This document shows positions 1-8,673 of a DNA stretch of 64,000 nt, in pieces. The notes beneath the pieces were generated by a model. It did no database searches, was not told where the DNA came from, and worked only from the letters and a program-made list of their open reading frames with translations. Source of the DNA: Murimonas intestini (GTDB lineage Bacteria > Bacillota > Clostridia > Lachnospirales > Lachnospiraceae); assembly GCA_003148945.1 (NCBI GenBank), contig QGGY01000002.1, forward strand, positions 124,001-188,000. Reading direction: 5' to 3'. Within the stretch, counting starts at the first letter, position 1, and each line of letters starts with the position of its first letter. Made by a program: the position numbers and the translations under genes.

Positions 1-2
1 CC

Positions 3-872
3 AGTTTCATACCTGCCGGCTACGATATCACTGTCATGAAACATCCCCGGTATACACCAGCCATTTCACATTCCCATGATTTTATTGAAGTCGTATACGT
101 TTTGCACGGCTGTATCACTAATTTCATAGGCACAGTCCCCCTGGCACTCTCACATGGTAATATATGCATAATCGGCAAGCACACACCTCATGCACTTGCC
201 GCTTACTCTGATGACTGTATCTGCTACAACCTTTTGATCCGTTCCTCGACCTTTGAAAAAGTCTTTCTGGGTATCCTGCCGGAAAATGACCTCTTATCTG
301 CTTTTATAATGAAAAGCCTTTATGGCAGTTATACTAATTCTTACCTCTATTTTCCTGCAGGGCCGGACCAGCGGATCATGGACTGTTTCTTCAATATTTA
401 CGAAGAATCTCTCCAAAATAAACCTTATTCCAGGCATATGCTAAATACGCTCGTATCTACCTTTTTCATCACCCTGCTGAGGCATTACAGCGCCCTGGCC
501 ATTTCTTCCAGCCCTGTAAAACAAAATTCTGCCAACCAGAATATATCTGCGATCCTGTACTATATACAGCAGCATTATGACACGATCACTATGAAAAAGC
601 TGGCCAGTCTTTTTCATTATAGTGAACGCCACCTGGGAAGGATTCTGAGAGAGTACACCAACTGTTCTTTCAAAGACCTGATTCACCAGCTCCGGCTGAG
701 CAAAGCTGCTGAAATGCTGAAAAATACAGAGCTTCCTGTTACAGACATCATAACTGACATCGGCTATACAGATTATGGTTTCTTTTACCGGCTGTTTAAA
801 TCAGAGTATCACCTCACTCCGGCAGAATACCGTAAAAAATATGCATGTAAACGTGGAAGCTCTGATACTTAA
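3..872 (+). CDS. AraC-family transcriptional regulator, 5' end cut by window edge
   Basis: The frame is open to the left edge, so the true start lies outside the window; the first internal ATG is at 36. The visible N-terminal half is a cupin-like ligand-sensing region (HSHDFIEVVYVLHG) as found in AraC regulators of sugar genes. The C-terminal ~100 residues carry two helix-turn-helix motifs (MKKLASLFHYSERHLGRIL, then VTDIITDIGYTDYGFFYRLF followed by TPAEYRKK). Such proteins usually activate a nearby carbohydrate operon, here presumably to the left of the window. It converges on the esterase gene; the 126-bp gap shows only a weak hairpin. Family is certain, effector unknown. Confidence 0.9.
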   Translation, partial: SFIPAGYDITVMKHPRYTPAISHSHDFIEVVYVLHGCITNFIGTVPLALSHGNICIIGKHTPHALAAYSDDCICYNLLIRSSTFEKVFLGILPENDLLSAFIMKSLYGSYTNSYLYFPAGPDQRIMDCFFNIYEESLQNKPYSRHMLNTLVSTFFITLLRHYSALAISSSPVKQNSANQNISAILYYIQQHYDTITMKKLASLFHYSERHLGRILREYTNCSFKDLIHQLRLSKAAEMLKNTELPVTDIITDIGYTDYGFFYRLFKSEYHLTPAEYRKKYACKRGSSDT

Positions 873-998
873 ATTAGGGTACCTCCTCCGCTGTGAAGCC
901 ATACCACAACTGGCCTCTTTACTTCTGTATCCAGAGTCGGTGTCCATACCTTCAGGATATTTCTCATCCTGTCTGATCCGGACAGGCTTTGGCCGCTG

Positions 999-2855
999 TT
1001 ACTCACTGACTGTTATAGATCCATCCTCATTCCTTGAAAACTGCTTCAGGAAATCCCAGGCTGCATAGCTGCTTCCGGCCAATACTGCATGTGCCTGATT
1101 TGACATGGTTGCAAAAACCGTATAGGTATTTCCATCCTGACTGGCCATATAATTTTCCGTAATTGTATGAACCGGGTTCGCTGTAGCCTTTTCTATTGTT
1201 TCCGAGAATTCCATGCCCCACACAGGGTCCGCTTTGGCATCATAGCCCGGATATTCTATTTTGTTCATTGCAAACAGCCTCTGAATCAGGAAGTCCGCTT
1301 CTACTTCACCTGTTTCTGTCAATTCATCCTCATGCCCAAATCCTGCCTGATGCGGAAATACCGGAAGGCCGTCATCAATGCCCGCCAGATAATATACAGG
1401 AATAATGCTGTCTTTCATTTCAGGAAGTTGAACACCAGAAGCGTCCATCGGGGCAATTCCTGCAAAAAGTTCCGGGTACTGCAGGCCCAGTTCAAAGCTT
1501 TTAATCGAGCCCATAGAAAATCCGCTGGCGTATACTCTTGTTTTATCAATAGCAGGATAATTATTTTCGAGAATTTTAAGGAGTTCCACAATCTCTTCCG
1601 CCGTGCGCTCTACATGCTGATTGACTGCCACAACCATAAACCCATTCTCTTTGCCAACTAGAGGCCATTCAGAGGCAATTGCCTGATATTCTGCATGGTT
1701 CCCGCCTCCATGGAATGTAAATACCAGCGGCACAGAGCCTTCTGCACTCATATCTATATCTTCCGGAATATATTCATACCACTCCATAGGCTTTCCATTA
1801 ATATCTGCTGTTTCAATATTTACCTGGATCCCATACTCTGTATAATCATATACTGGTAAGAGTTCATAGGACTCTTCTGCAATACCGGAAAGCTGCCTCC
1901 TCACTTTAGAGAGAACATTATCCCAGCCGCTTCGGATGATATCTTTATCAAACCCTTCTGAAGACACATCAGCTACCATGAAATTTTTTAACCTGGATCC
2001 AGAATTTGTATAAAGTGTACCCTTATCAACGGGCTCTTCTGTGTCCGTACTGTTCATTTCCTTAAAAGCTCCTACCAATTCCGTACTTCCGCCTCCAATC
2101 ACTGCAGGCATTCCAATTGAACATGATGCTTCCTGCACAGAAGGATTAAAAAGCATAATCCCTGCCGGAACATAATGGAAATCGGTAAAAACAAAGAATT
2201 TTTTCATTGTCTCTTTTGCTAAATATTGAGCGGTAAAATCTGCCCCTTTTCCTTCTGCAATAACATAAATCCTCTGGCTTGTCCCAATCAGTTTATCTCC
2301 TGCTGCATTTTTCCCAGTCCCGGATCCCGTATCTTCAGAAAAAATATCTACCAGAGAGTACAAATATGCCTCTGCATCTGCCTCCCCCCAGGTATCTCCT
2401 ACCGGGTTTACAAAGACTACGGAACAATTCTCTTCCTTAGCAATGTCATCCAGGCCTGAAGATTCCAAAACACTTTCAACATCCCGGACTGTCACAGCAC
2501 TGTCCCCATACACCATGATCACCGGAGTGCCAGGACCCACCGGCCTGATACCAGCTGGCGTATAGACAATAAATTCTACCTGGCCTCTATTTTCTTCCTC
2601 TACCACAACATCCCTGCTGATTTTTTCCAAAACTCCAGACGCGGTCTCTGTTTTTTCCCCCTCCAGTGGTGTGACCTCCGGAATCTGGGGTGCCTCAGCC
2701 TCCTGGTTTTCTCCCGCATCCTCTGTGCCTGCCTCTGCCGTTTCCCCCGCAGTCTCCATATCTGCCCCTTCTGCATTAACCGGAAGTGAAGAACAGGCTA
2801 TAACCCCTGCCATCAAAAATACACCTGCTTTCTTAAATGCTTCTAACCTTTTCAT
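999..2855 (-). CDS. Secreted alpha/beta-hydrolase (PHB-depolymerase-like esterase) with a second, degenerate hydrolase domain
   Basis: I start at 2855 because AGAAGGAGG sits 7 bases upstream and the product then opens with a signal peptide. VIAC (Cys about 21) could be a lipobox; cleavage after VNA is the alternative. An acidic Glu/Ala linker follows. The C-terminal domain has the oxyanion motif HGGGN (about 382) and nucleophile elbow GFSMG (Ser about 447), as in feruloyl/PHB-type esterases. The N-terminal region (about 85-300) looks like a second hydrolase fold (VIMVYGDS, VVFVNPVGDTWGE), but its elbow position reads AEGKGAD, with no Ser. Monocistronic; an inverted repeat overlaps its promoter. 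Substrate unknown, probably ester-linked plant or host material. Confidence 0.85.
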   Translation of the reverse strand: MKRLEAFKKAGVFLMAGVIACSSLPVNAEGADMETAGETAEAGTEDAGENQEAEAPQIPEVTPLEGEKTETASGVLEKISRDVVVEEENRGQVEFIVYTPAGIRPVGPGTPVIMVYGDSAVTVRDVESVLESSGLDDIAKEENCSVVFVNPVGDTWGEADAEAYLYSLVDIFSEDTGSGTGKNAAGDKLIGTSQRIYVIAEGKGADFTAQYLAKETMKKFFVFTDFHYVPAGIMLFNPSVQEASCSIGMPAVIGGGSTELVGAFKEMNSTDTEEPVDKGTLYTNSGSRLKNFMVADVSSEGFDKDIIRSGWDNVLSKVRRQLSGIAEESYELLPVYDYTEYGIQVNIETADINGKPMEWYEYIPEDIDMSAEGSVPLVFTFHGGGNHAEYQAIASEWPLVGKENGFMVVAVNQHVERTAEEIVELLKILENNYPAIDKTRVYASGFSMGSIKSFELGLQYPELFAGIAPMDASGVQLPEMKDSIIPVYYLAGIDDGLPVFPHQAGFGHEDELTETGEVEADFLIQRLFAMNKIEYPGYDAKADPVWGMEFSETIEKATANPVHTITENYMASQDGNTYTVFATMSNQAHAVLAGSSYAAWDFLKQFSRNEDGSITVSE

Positions 2856-2901
2856 AAATACATTGCCTCCTTCTCTTTGATATAAACTATTATAAAATAG
2901 A

Positions 2902-2934
2902 GATGTCCCTGATAAAATTATCCAACGGGACATC
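2902..2934 (-). promoter_or_regulatory. Perfect inverted repeat over the esterase promoter (candidate operator)
   Basis: GATGTCCC (2902-2909) and GGGACATC (2927-2934) form a perfect 8-bp dyad with a 17-bp spacer. On the minus strand a TATAAT lies at 2889-2894, just downstream, so the dyad covers the expected -35 area. No U-run follows, so a terminator is unlikely. The regulator is not identifiable from the window. Confidence 0.45.
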
Positions 2935-3092
2935 ATGGTTGTTCAAACCGGACATTCAATTAAAGCGGTACAAATATTGGAGGCCATTAAAAGTCAAAGG
3001 AAATTATTGTAGGAATAGGGACTACAAAGAATTGTACAGAGCTCCTGGCGTATAGCATAGAAGCCAGGCGACAGGAGCAGAAGAGAAAAAGC

Positions 3093-3111
3093 AAGGAGAA
3101 ATCCTCTCCTT
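3093..3111 (-). terminator. Rho-independent terminator of the K+ channel gene
   Basis: On the minus strand AAGGAGA and TCTCCTT pair around a GGAT loop. A short GC and then a T-run (3085-3090 complement) follow. It lies 14 bp past the channel stop codon. Confidence 0.7.
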
Positions 3112-3124
3112 TTTAAGAACCGAA

Positions 3125-3838
3125 CTACTCTTTATTGTTTATCTCATTCATATAGCCAGCAGTTATTATGCCAGCAGGTAAAGCAACAATAGCGATACCA
3201 AAAACAGACGAAATCATGGTAACAATCCTTCCTGCGGTAGATACCGGGTAAATATCGCCGTAGCCTACCGTGGTGAGAGAAACAGTAGCCCAATATATAG
3301 CTTCAAAAAAATTATTGAACGAATTAGGTTCAACATTAAATACAATCAATGCAGAGACAACAATATATAGAGCTGCAAGCATACATACAGCAGACAGTGC
3401 CTCTTTTGACGAATTAAATACTTTTACGATGATTGCAATATTTTTAGAATAACGGAAAGTCTTAAAAATACGCAAAACCCGCATGGCACGAGCCATTCTT
3501 AACATTTTAAACAATTTTAGACTATTGTTTACAATAGAAACAGACGGCAATATGGCGATTAAATCTATAATAGCCATAAAAGAAAACGGGTAGCGTATGA
3601 ATGAAAAGACCTTTTTCCGACTATATTTATAGTCTGCAGTAATTAGTCTTAACAGATAATCAATAATAAAAATTGAAACCGTGACTTTATCAGATGCACG
3701 AAAAAATGTGCTTTCATGTTTGAAAAATAGTGGGATAACACTAACAATAATAGTGACAATCATAATATAATCGTATATTTTACTAAGCGTGTTCGAACCA
3801 TCGCCGGGTTCAATGATACCGTACATTTTTTCCCTCAT
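3125..3838 (-). CDS. Voltage-gated-type potassium channel (six-transmembrane ion transport protein)
   Basis: 237 residues, with the selectivity filter TVGYGD near residue 200 and a preceding pore helix (FEAIYWATVSL). The layout is S1-S6: hydrophobic segments near 25-42, 50-65, 85-100 and 150-170, an Arg-rich S4 (MARAMRVLRIFKTFRYSKN) and an S6 before the C-terminus. It matches bacterial Kv-like monomers, which assemble as tetramers in the membrane. There is no RCK or cyclic-nucleotide domain, so gating is probably by voltage. The ATG at 3838 has AAGGA 10 bases upstream; an ATG four codons later is possible. Monocistronic, with terminators on both sides. Confidence 0.93.
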   Translation of the reverse strand: MREKMYGIIEPGDGSNTLSKIYDYIMIVTIIVSVIPLFFKHESTFFRASDKVTVSIFIIDYLLRLITADYKYSRKKVFSFIRYPFSFMAIIDLIAILPSVSIVNNSLKLFKMLRMARAMRVLRIFKTFRYSKNIAIIVKVFNSSKEALSAVCMLAALYIVVSALIVFNVEPNSFNNFFEAIYWATVSLTTVGYGDIYPVSTAGRIVTMISSVFGIAIVALPAGIITAGYMNEINNKE

Positions 3839-3916
3839 AATACACCATTCCTTTACTATGTAGTTAGAATATAGTCAGCGTGCTGACTTTTAACGCAATT
3901 CTATTGGAATTGAAAG

Positions 3917-3955
3917 AAAAAATCCCCAGCCGTATAATTAAGGCTGGAGATTTTT
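3917..3955. terminator. Bidirectional rho-independent terminator
   Basis: AAAATCCCCAGCC and GGCTGGAGATTTT pair around a short AT-rich loop, with A-runs on one side and T-runs on the other. It lies between the purA stop and the channel start and can end transcription from either direction. Confidence 0.8.
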
Positions 3956-4042
3956 ATATACCCGCTTAACAGAAAGCGTTTTATATTTGATATGATAGTG
4001 ATATGTGTCCGGAATTCTACGTATCAACAGCTGACGCCTATT

Positions 4043-5317
4043 TTACCTGTAGATAATATCTTCTCTTCCCGGTCCATTAGAGATCATGGTAATCGGGAAT
4101 CCTATCTGCTCTTCTGCAAATTCTATATATTTGCGGCAGTTTTCAGGTAAATCTTCATACTTTTTGATTCCCCTGATATCAGACTTCCAGCCGGGAAGTG
4201 TCTTCAGGACTGGTTTAGCTTTATCAAGCTTTGCTGTAGTCGGGAAATCTGTTGTCACTTCCCCGTCGATCTCATAGCCCACACATACAGGGATCTCTTC
4301 CAGATATCCAAGCACATCCAGCACGGTAAATGCTACATCTGTAGTACCCTGGATGCGGCAGCCGTACTTTGTGGCTACGCAGTCGAACCATCCCATACGT
4401 CTCGGACGTCCTGTAGTCGCGCCAAACTCTCCGCCGTCTCCTCCGCGCCGTCTCAGTTCATCTGCTTCCTCACCGAAGATCTCGCTTACAAATGCTCCTG
4501 CGCCTACAGCGCTTGAGTAAGCTTTTACGACTGTGACGATCTTCTTGATCTCATAAGGAGGGATTCCCGCACCGATGGCTCCGTAAGCAGCCAGAGTGGA
4601 GGAAGATGTTACCATCGGATATATACCGTGGTCAGGATCTTTCAATGAACCAAGCTGTCCTTCCAGCAGGATCTCCTTACCTTCCTTTAATGCCTCCCAC
4701 AGAAATGCTGATACGTCGCACACGTAAGGCGCCACCATATCTCTGTAGCCGTGAAGCTCTTCCAGAAGGTCTTCCGGTTTTATGGCCGGTTTATGATATA
4801 AATGTTCCAAGATGACATTTTTCTGTTCACAGATACGCACTACTTTTTCCTGAAGCAGTTCTTCATCAAAAAGCTCACTGACCTGGAACCCTATTTTTGC
4901 ATATTTATCAGAATAGAATGGGGCAATACCAGACTTTGTAGAGCCAAAGGACTTCTTGCCAAGACGTTCCTCTTCACACTGATCAAATAAAATGTGATAA
5001 GACATCACGATCTGCGCGCGGTCTGATACAAGTATCTTCGGGGCGGGCACATCCCTGTCCACAATGCTCTTTATTTCATTAAATAAAACTGGAATATTTA
5101 AAGCAACTCCGTTTCCGATAACACTTGTAGTGTGGTCATAAAATACTCCTGAAGGCAATGTATGAAGCGCGAACTTTCCATAGTTGTTCACAATAGTATG
5201 TCCCGCATTTGCACCTCCCTGGAATCTTACGATGATATCGGCCTTCTCAGCCAGCATATCCGTGATCTTGCCCTTTCCTTCGTCTCCCCAGTTTGCTCCC
5301 ACTACTGCCTGTACCAT
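4043..5317 (-). CDS. purA: Adenylosuccinate synthase
   Basis: Catalyses GTP-dependent joining of IMP and aspartate to adenylosuccinate, the first committed step to AMP, in the cytosol. The 424 residues match the usual length. The N-terminal P-loop-like motif GANWGDEGKGK is at residues 7-17, FQGGANAGHT follows, and the TTGRPRRMGWFD substrate-binding stretch is present. I choose the ATG at 5317: AGGAGG lies 8 bases before it. The ATG two codons upstream has only a 2-base spacer, and the one at 5344 has no ribosome site. It is transcribed alone from its own promoter (5384-5412), separate from the purCFB operon. A bidirectional terminator lies downstream. Confidence 0.97.
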   Translation of the reverse strand: MVQAVVGANWGDEGKGKITDMLAEKADIIVRFQGGANAGHTIVNNYGKFALHTLPSGVFYDHTTSVIGNGVALNIPVLFNEIKSIVDRDVPAPKILVSDRAQIVMSYHILFDQCEEERLGKKSFGSTKSGIAPFYSDKYAKIGFQVSELFDEELLQEKVVRICEQKNVILEHLYHKPAIKPEDLLEELHGYRDMVAPYVCDVSAFLWEALKEGKEILLEGQLGSLKDPDHGIYPMVTSSSTLAAYGAIGAGIPPYEIKKIVTVVKAYSSAVGAGAFVSEIFGEEADELRRRGGDGGEFGATTGRPRRMGWFDCVATKYGCRIQGTTDVAFTVLDVLGYLEEIPVCVGYEIDGEVTTDFPTTAKLDKAKPVLKTLPGWKSDIRGIKKYEDLPENCRKYIEFAEEQIGFPITMISNGPGREDIIYR

Positions 5318-5383
5318 ATGCATATCCTCCTGTATGGATTTCACTTTTTTCTCGTTTAAGAGGGCCTCTGCCCTAACGATGAT

Positions 5384-5412
5384 AGTATACTACATTTTAT
5401 ACCATAAGTAAA
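5384..5412 (-). promoter_or_regulatory. Predicted sigma-A promoter of purA
   Basis: On the minus strand TTTACT (5407-5412) and TATACT (5384-5389) are separated by 17 bases, about 65 bases before the purA start. The -10 box is good, the -35 box moderate. Confidence 0.5.
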
Positions 5413-5478
5413 ATTAATATTTTTTATGTTACACATAACTGAAACTTATATTGCTGTTTAGATGATTAGAGGCGGGGA

Positions 5479-5805
5479 GGACGCTTTGCATTGTAGGTAG
5501 TGAATCAGCGGAAGGGGCAGACGGCGGGCGTGTGGTTTCGGGGTTCTGTCCGAACCGCTGTGTCCTGAAAATCTAAGGTTCCAAAGTCTGCTTGAACCGT
5601 GAAAGGCGGGCGGAAACTCGGTGCGTTTGCCTGATGCAAACGCCCCTCAGACAGTTCCGCCCTTGAGCGCAAGCGCTCACTTTCACTGACCGCAGCCTCT
5701 GGAACCTAAGATTTTCATGTCCTCGCTCAAGTCCTTCACCCCGAAACCACACGCCCGCCGCCTGCCCCTCCCGCTAATGCCAAGTTTATCGATGCAAAGC
5801 TGGCT
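5479..5805 (+). ncRNA. Candidate structured RNA / repeat element, copy 1
   Basis: A non-coding, GC-rich stretch that folds on itself almost end to end. Helices seen: 5483-5491 with 5792-5800; 5507-5543 with 5739-5775 (35 of 37 pair); a small hairpin 5542-5556; 5568-5583 with 5700-5715; 5608-5615 with 5655-5662; hairpin 5623-5643; hairpin 5664-5679. Unpaired segments such as AACTCGGT, CCCCTCAGACAG, GTCCTGAAA and TTTCATGTCCTC are identical in copy 2, while most helices differ by paired changes. That pattern indicates an RNA fold under selection. No ORF is credible here. I do not recognise the family. Similarity to copy 2 continues about 30 bases further right. Confidence 0.7.
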
Positions 5806-5972
5806 CCCGTAATGAGGCTGAGGTATGGGTGAGGCCACTACTTTATTGGATCCCAGGAACATAGCGGAATCAGTTATTTATTTTGAAACTGGAGACTCCA
5901 TAGAAAAGATTTTAACCAAACTTTTTCGCATACATAGTAGTCTTCTACCTCAACCCAAGCCTGTTTATAACA

Positions 5973-6282
5973 GCCAGCTTTGTGCCAGTAAATTTGGCGC
6001 CGTCAGGCAGGGCAGGGAAGGGGTTCAGGGTGGCGGACTATAGTGAGGACATGAAACTCTTAGGCTGCGGGGAACGCGGTCAGCAAAAACGAGTGCTTGC
6101 ACTCGAGGCCGGAGCTGTCTGAGGGGCGGTTGCATCGGCAAACGCACCGAGTTTCCGGCCGCTTTTTGCGGTTCTAGCGTTCCCCGCAGCCTTAGAGTTT
6201 CAGGACGCAGCGGTTCGGACAGAACCCTGAACCCCTTCCCTGCCCTGTCTGACGGCTCACTGCCCCTCACACAAAGCGTCCT
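5973..6282 (-). ncRNA. Candidate structured RNA / repeat element, copy 2 (inverted relative to copy 1)
   Basis: Same architecture as the element at 5479-5805, read on the minus strand. Helices: 6270-6277 with 5977-5984; 6225-6256 with 5999-6030 (31 Watson-Crick pairs plus one G-U); 6177-6200 with 6054-6077 (23 of 24, keeping the same central A-A mismatch as copy 1); and hairpin GAGTG-CAAG-CACTC where copy 1 has GAGCG-CAAG-CGCTC. It begins immediately after the LysR stop codon, so it could be transcribed from the purine operon or alone. The 167 bp between the two copies hold no gene; the outer bases of that stretch are also similar between copies. Confidence 0.7.
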
Positions 6283-6283
6283 G

Positions 6284-7183
6284 TTACTCCGCTAAACAGC
6301 ACTCCCCCATCCCCCCAATCAGCTTCTGCGCCGCTGCGGACGGTGGATTTTTCTTATCCTGGACCAGGCAGATCTGTCTGGCGGGTATCTCGTTATCCAG
6401 TTCGAGCTCGAAAAGCTCTCCACTCTCCAGGAATGGGAGCGCAAAGTCTTTGACTATTTCTGCAATGCCCAGATCTCTTTTAGCGAACTGGACAAGTATA
6501 TCACTTGTGGCCAGCTCTATCTCCGGATTTAAGATCACGCCGTTTTCAGCCAGCACCCTGTCCATGTATCTTCTTGTGCTGGTGTTCTTCTCCAGGCAGA
6601 TGACCGGCAGATCCTCCAGGTCACTGAAGCTCAGCCTCACATTTTTTAAATAAGAAAACTTTGTTCCGGCCACAAAGATGTCCTGTATGCTGCGCACAGG
6701 CCTTGCCTCCAGGTCTGCACGTTCTTCAAAGGGCTGAGTCACAACCCCGAAGTCTATACGTCCCTCCTGGAGGTATCTGAGGGTTTCCGGTGTCGGCCCG
6801 TTTGTGACCGTCAGCTTTACTTTTGGGAATTCTTCATGAAAACGCTGGAGATAGTTGAGCAGATAATACTTCAGGGTCATGTCGCTGGCTCCTATGCGTA
6901 TCTCACCGGATTCCAGATCCAGCATCTCCTTTAACTTCTCTTCTCCCAGACAGATATACTCATATCCTCTCTTTACGTAAGAATAGAGCATCTCTCCTGC
7001 GGGCGTCAGATGGACTCCCCTGCCGGTCCGTACAAACAGTACAGTGCCAAGCGCTGTCTCCAGCTGCTTCACTGCCTGGCTGACAGCCGGCTGGGAGATA
7101 GCCAGTTCCTCCGCCGCTGATGTGATTCCCTCCAGTTTTGCTACATAGTAAAAAATCTTATAATATTCCAGGTTTATACTCAT
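6284..7183 (-). CDS. LysR-family transcriptional regulator
   Basis: 299 residues: an N-terminal winged helix-turn-helix (ITSAAEELAISQPAVSQAVK, about 18-37) followed by a periplasmic-binding-like effector domain (about 90-295; GEIRIGASDMTLKYYLL is the usual opening). It starts 17 bases after the purB stop, so it is probably co-transcribed with purC-purF-purB. LysR regulators usually control divergent or linked genes, but nothing divergent is present here. Whether it controls purine genes or distant targets cannot be told. The ribosome site is weak (GGGTAAAAG), fitting low expression. The stop codon abuts the structured element at 5973-6282. Confidence 0.93.
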   Translation of the reverse strand: MSINLEYYKIFYYVAKLEGITSAAEELAISQPAVSQAVKQLETALGTVLFVRTGRGVHLTPAGEMLYSYVKRGYEYICLGEEKLKEMLDLESGEIRIGASDMTLKYYLLNYLQRFHEEFPKVKLTVTNGPTPETLRYLQEGRIDFGVVTQPFEERADLEARPVRSIQDIFVAGTKFSYLKNVRLSFSDLEDLPVICLEKNTSTRRYMDRVLAENGVILNPEIELATSDILVQFAKRDLGIAEIVKDFALPFLESGELFELELDNEIPARQICLVQDKKNPPSAAAQKLIGGMGECCLAE

Positions 7184-7199
7184 CTTTTACCCATAATAA

Positions 7200-8633
7200 T
7201 TACACGTTGATCTCAGCCTTCATACCAAGCAGGTCTTTATTTTTATCAAGGACAGGCCCGATTGTCTTAGTGAGGAATGCCGTTACCTGAACCGGGGCCC
7301 TTCCCACATATTTAGACGGGTCCATAGTTTTCTGCAGATCTTCCAGGCTCATATTAAACGCCGGATCAGCAGCGATCAGTTCCAGAAGGTTATTTTCTTT
7401 TCCTTCTACTTTTACATTCCTGCCCGCTTCCATGGACAGCTCTCTGATCCTCTCGTGGAGTTCCTGCCTGTCACCGCCTGCTTTCACTGCATCCATCATG
7501 ATATTTTCTGTAGCCATGAACGGAAGCTCTGAGCGGAGGCGTTTTTCGATAACCTTAGGATATACCACAAGACCATCCACTACATTCAGGCACAGATCCA
7601 GGATACCATCTATGGCCAGGAATCCTTCCGGAATGGAAAGTCGCTTATTTGCAGAATCATCCAGAGTCCTCTCGAACCACTGGGTAGCTGAAGTGATAGC
7701 AGGATTCAGCGCATCCACCATCACATATCTGGAAAGGGACGCGATCCTCTCACTTCTCATGGGATTTCTCTTATATGCCATTGCTGAAGAACCGATCTGC
7801 GTCTTCTCAAAGGGCTCCTCCACCTCCTTGAGGTGCTGCAGCAGACGGATATCATTTGAGAACTTGTGAGCGCTGGCTGCGATTCCCGCCAGTACATTGA
7901 GTACTCTTGTATCCAGCTTTCTGGAATATGTCTGTCCAGAAACAGGATAGCATTCCTCAAATCCCATCTTTTTGGCAATCATGGGATCGATTTTATCGAT
8001 AGTCTCCTGATCGCCGTCAAAAAGCTCAAGGAAACTGGCCTGTGTGCCTGTTGTGCCTTTGGACCCCAGAAGCTTCATGCTGCCAAGAACATACTCCAGA
8101 TCTTCAAAGTCCATTAAAAACTCCTGCATCCACAGAGTAGCTCTCTTTCCCACTGTGGTAGGCTGTGCCGGCTGGAAGTGGGTAAATGCAAGGGTTGGAA
8201 GCTCTTTGTACTCATCTGCAAATTTTGCCAGCTCAGCGATAACATTGATCAGCTTTCTCTTCACCAGCTTTAACGCTTCAGACATGACAATCACATCCGT
8301 ATTGTCGCCAACGTAACAGGAGGTGGCGCCCAGATGGATGATCCCTTTTGCCTTGGGGCACTGTACACCGTAAGCGTAGACATGCGACATTACATCATGT
8401 CTTACTACCTTTTCTCTCTCTTTTGCCACATCGTAATTGATGTCTTCAGCATGAGCCTTCATCTCTTCGATCTGCTCGTCAGTAATATTCAGTCCCAGTT
8501 CTTTCTCAGTCTCAGCCAGTGCGATCCACAGCTTCCTCCATGTCCTGAATTTCTTGTCAGGTGAGAAGATATACTGCATCTCTTTGCTGGCATAGCGCTC
8601 CGATAACGGGCTTTGATATCTGTCTGTACTCAT
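7200..8633 (-). CDS. purB: Adenylosuccinate lyase
   Basis: Cleaves SAICAR to AICAR and adenylosuccinate to AMP, each time releasing fumarate; it works as a cytosolic tetramer. The 477-residue protein carries the fumarase/aspartase superfamily signature GSSAMAYKRNPMRSE (about 291-305) and the THFQPAQPTT region with the catalytic His. The length is that of the long clostridial PurB type. The start at 8633 has AGGAG 8 bases upstream. It lies 40 bp after purF on the same strand, and LysR follows 17 bp later. Confidence 0.97.
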   Translation of the reverse strand: MSTDRYQSPLSERYASKEMQYIFSPDKKFRTWRKLWIALAETEKELGLNITDEQIEEMKAHAEDINYDVAKEREKVVRHDVMSHVYAYGVQCPKAKGIIHLGATSCYVGDNTDVIVMSEALKLVKRKLINVIAELAKFADEYKELPTLAFTHFQPAQPTTVGKRATLWMQEFLMDFEDLEYVLGSMKLLGSKGTTGTQASFLELFDGDQETIDKIDPMIAKKMGFEECYPVSGQTYSRKLDTRVLNVLAGIAASAHKFSNDIRLLQHLKEVEEPFEKTQIGSSAMAYKRNPMRSERIASLSRYVMVDALNPAITSATQWFERTLDDSANKRLSIPEGFLAIDGILDLCLNVVDGLVVYPKVIEKRLRSELPFMATENIMMDAVKAGGDRQELHERIRELSMEAGRNVKVEGKENNLLELIAADPAFNMSLEDLQKTMDPSKYVGRAPVQVTAFLTKTIGPVLDKNKDLLGMKAEINV

Positions 8634-8673
8634 TTTTCGTTCTCCTTCGGAATAGTTTAATAGTTGTTATCAA

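Noticed and set aside
968-986. Hairpin CCTGTC/GACAGG as terminator of the esterase gene
   Set aside because: Only six pairs and no U-run on either strand; not supported as a terminator.
5825-6270. Open frames on both strands (72 and 81 codons) across the structured elements
   Set aside because: They run through helices shared by the two element copies, lack ribosome sites and have no protein-like composition.
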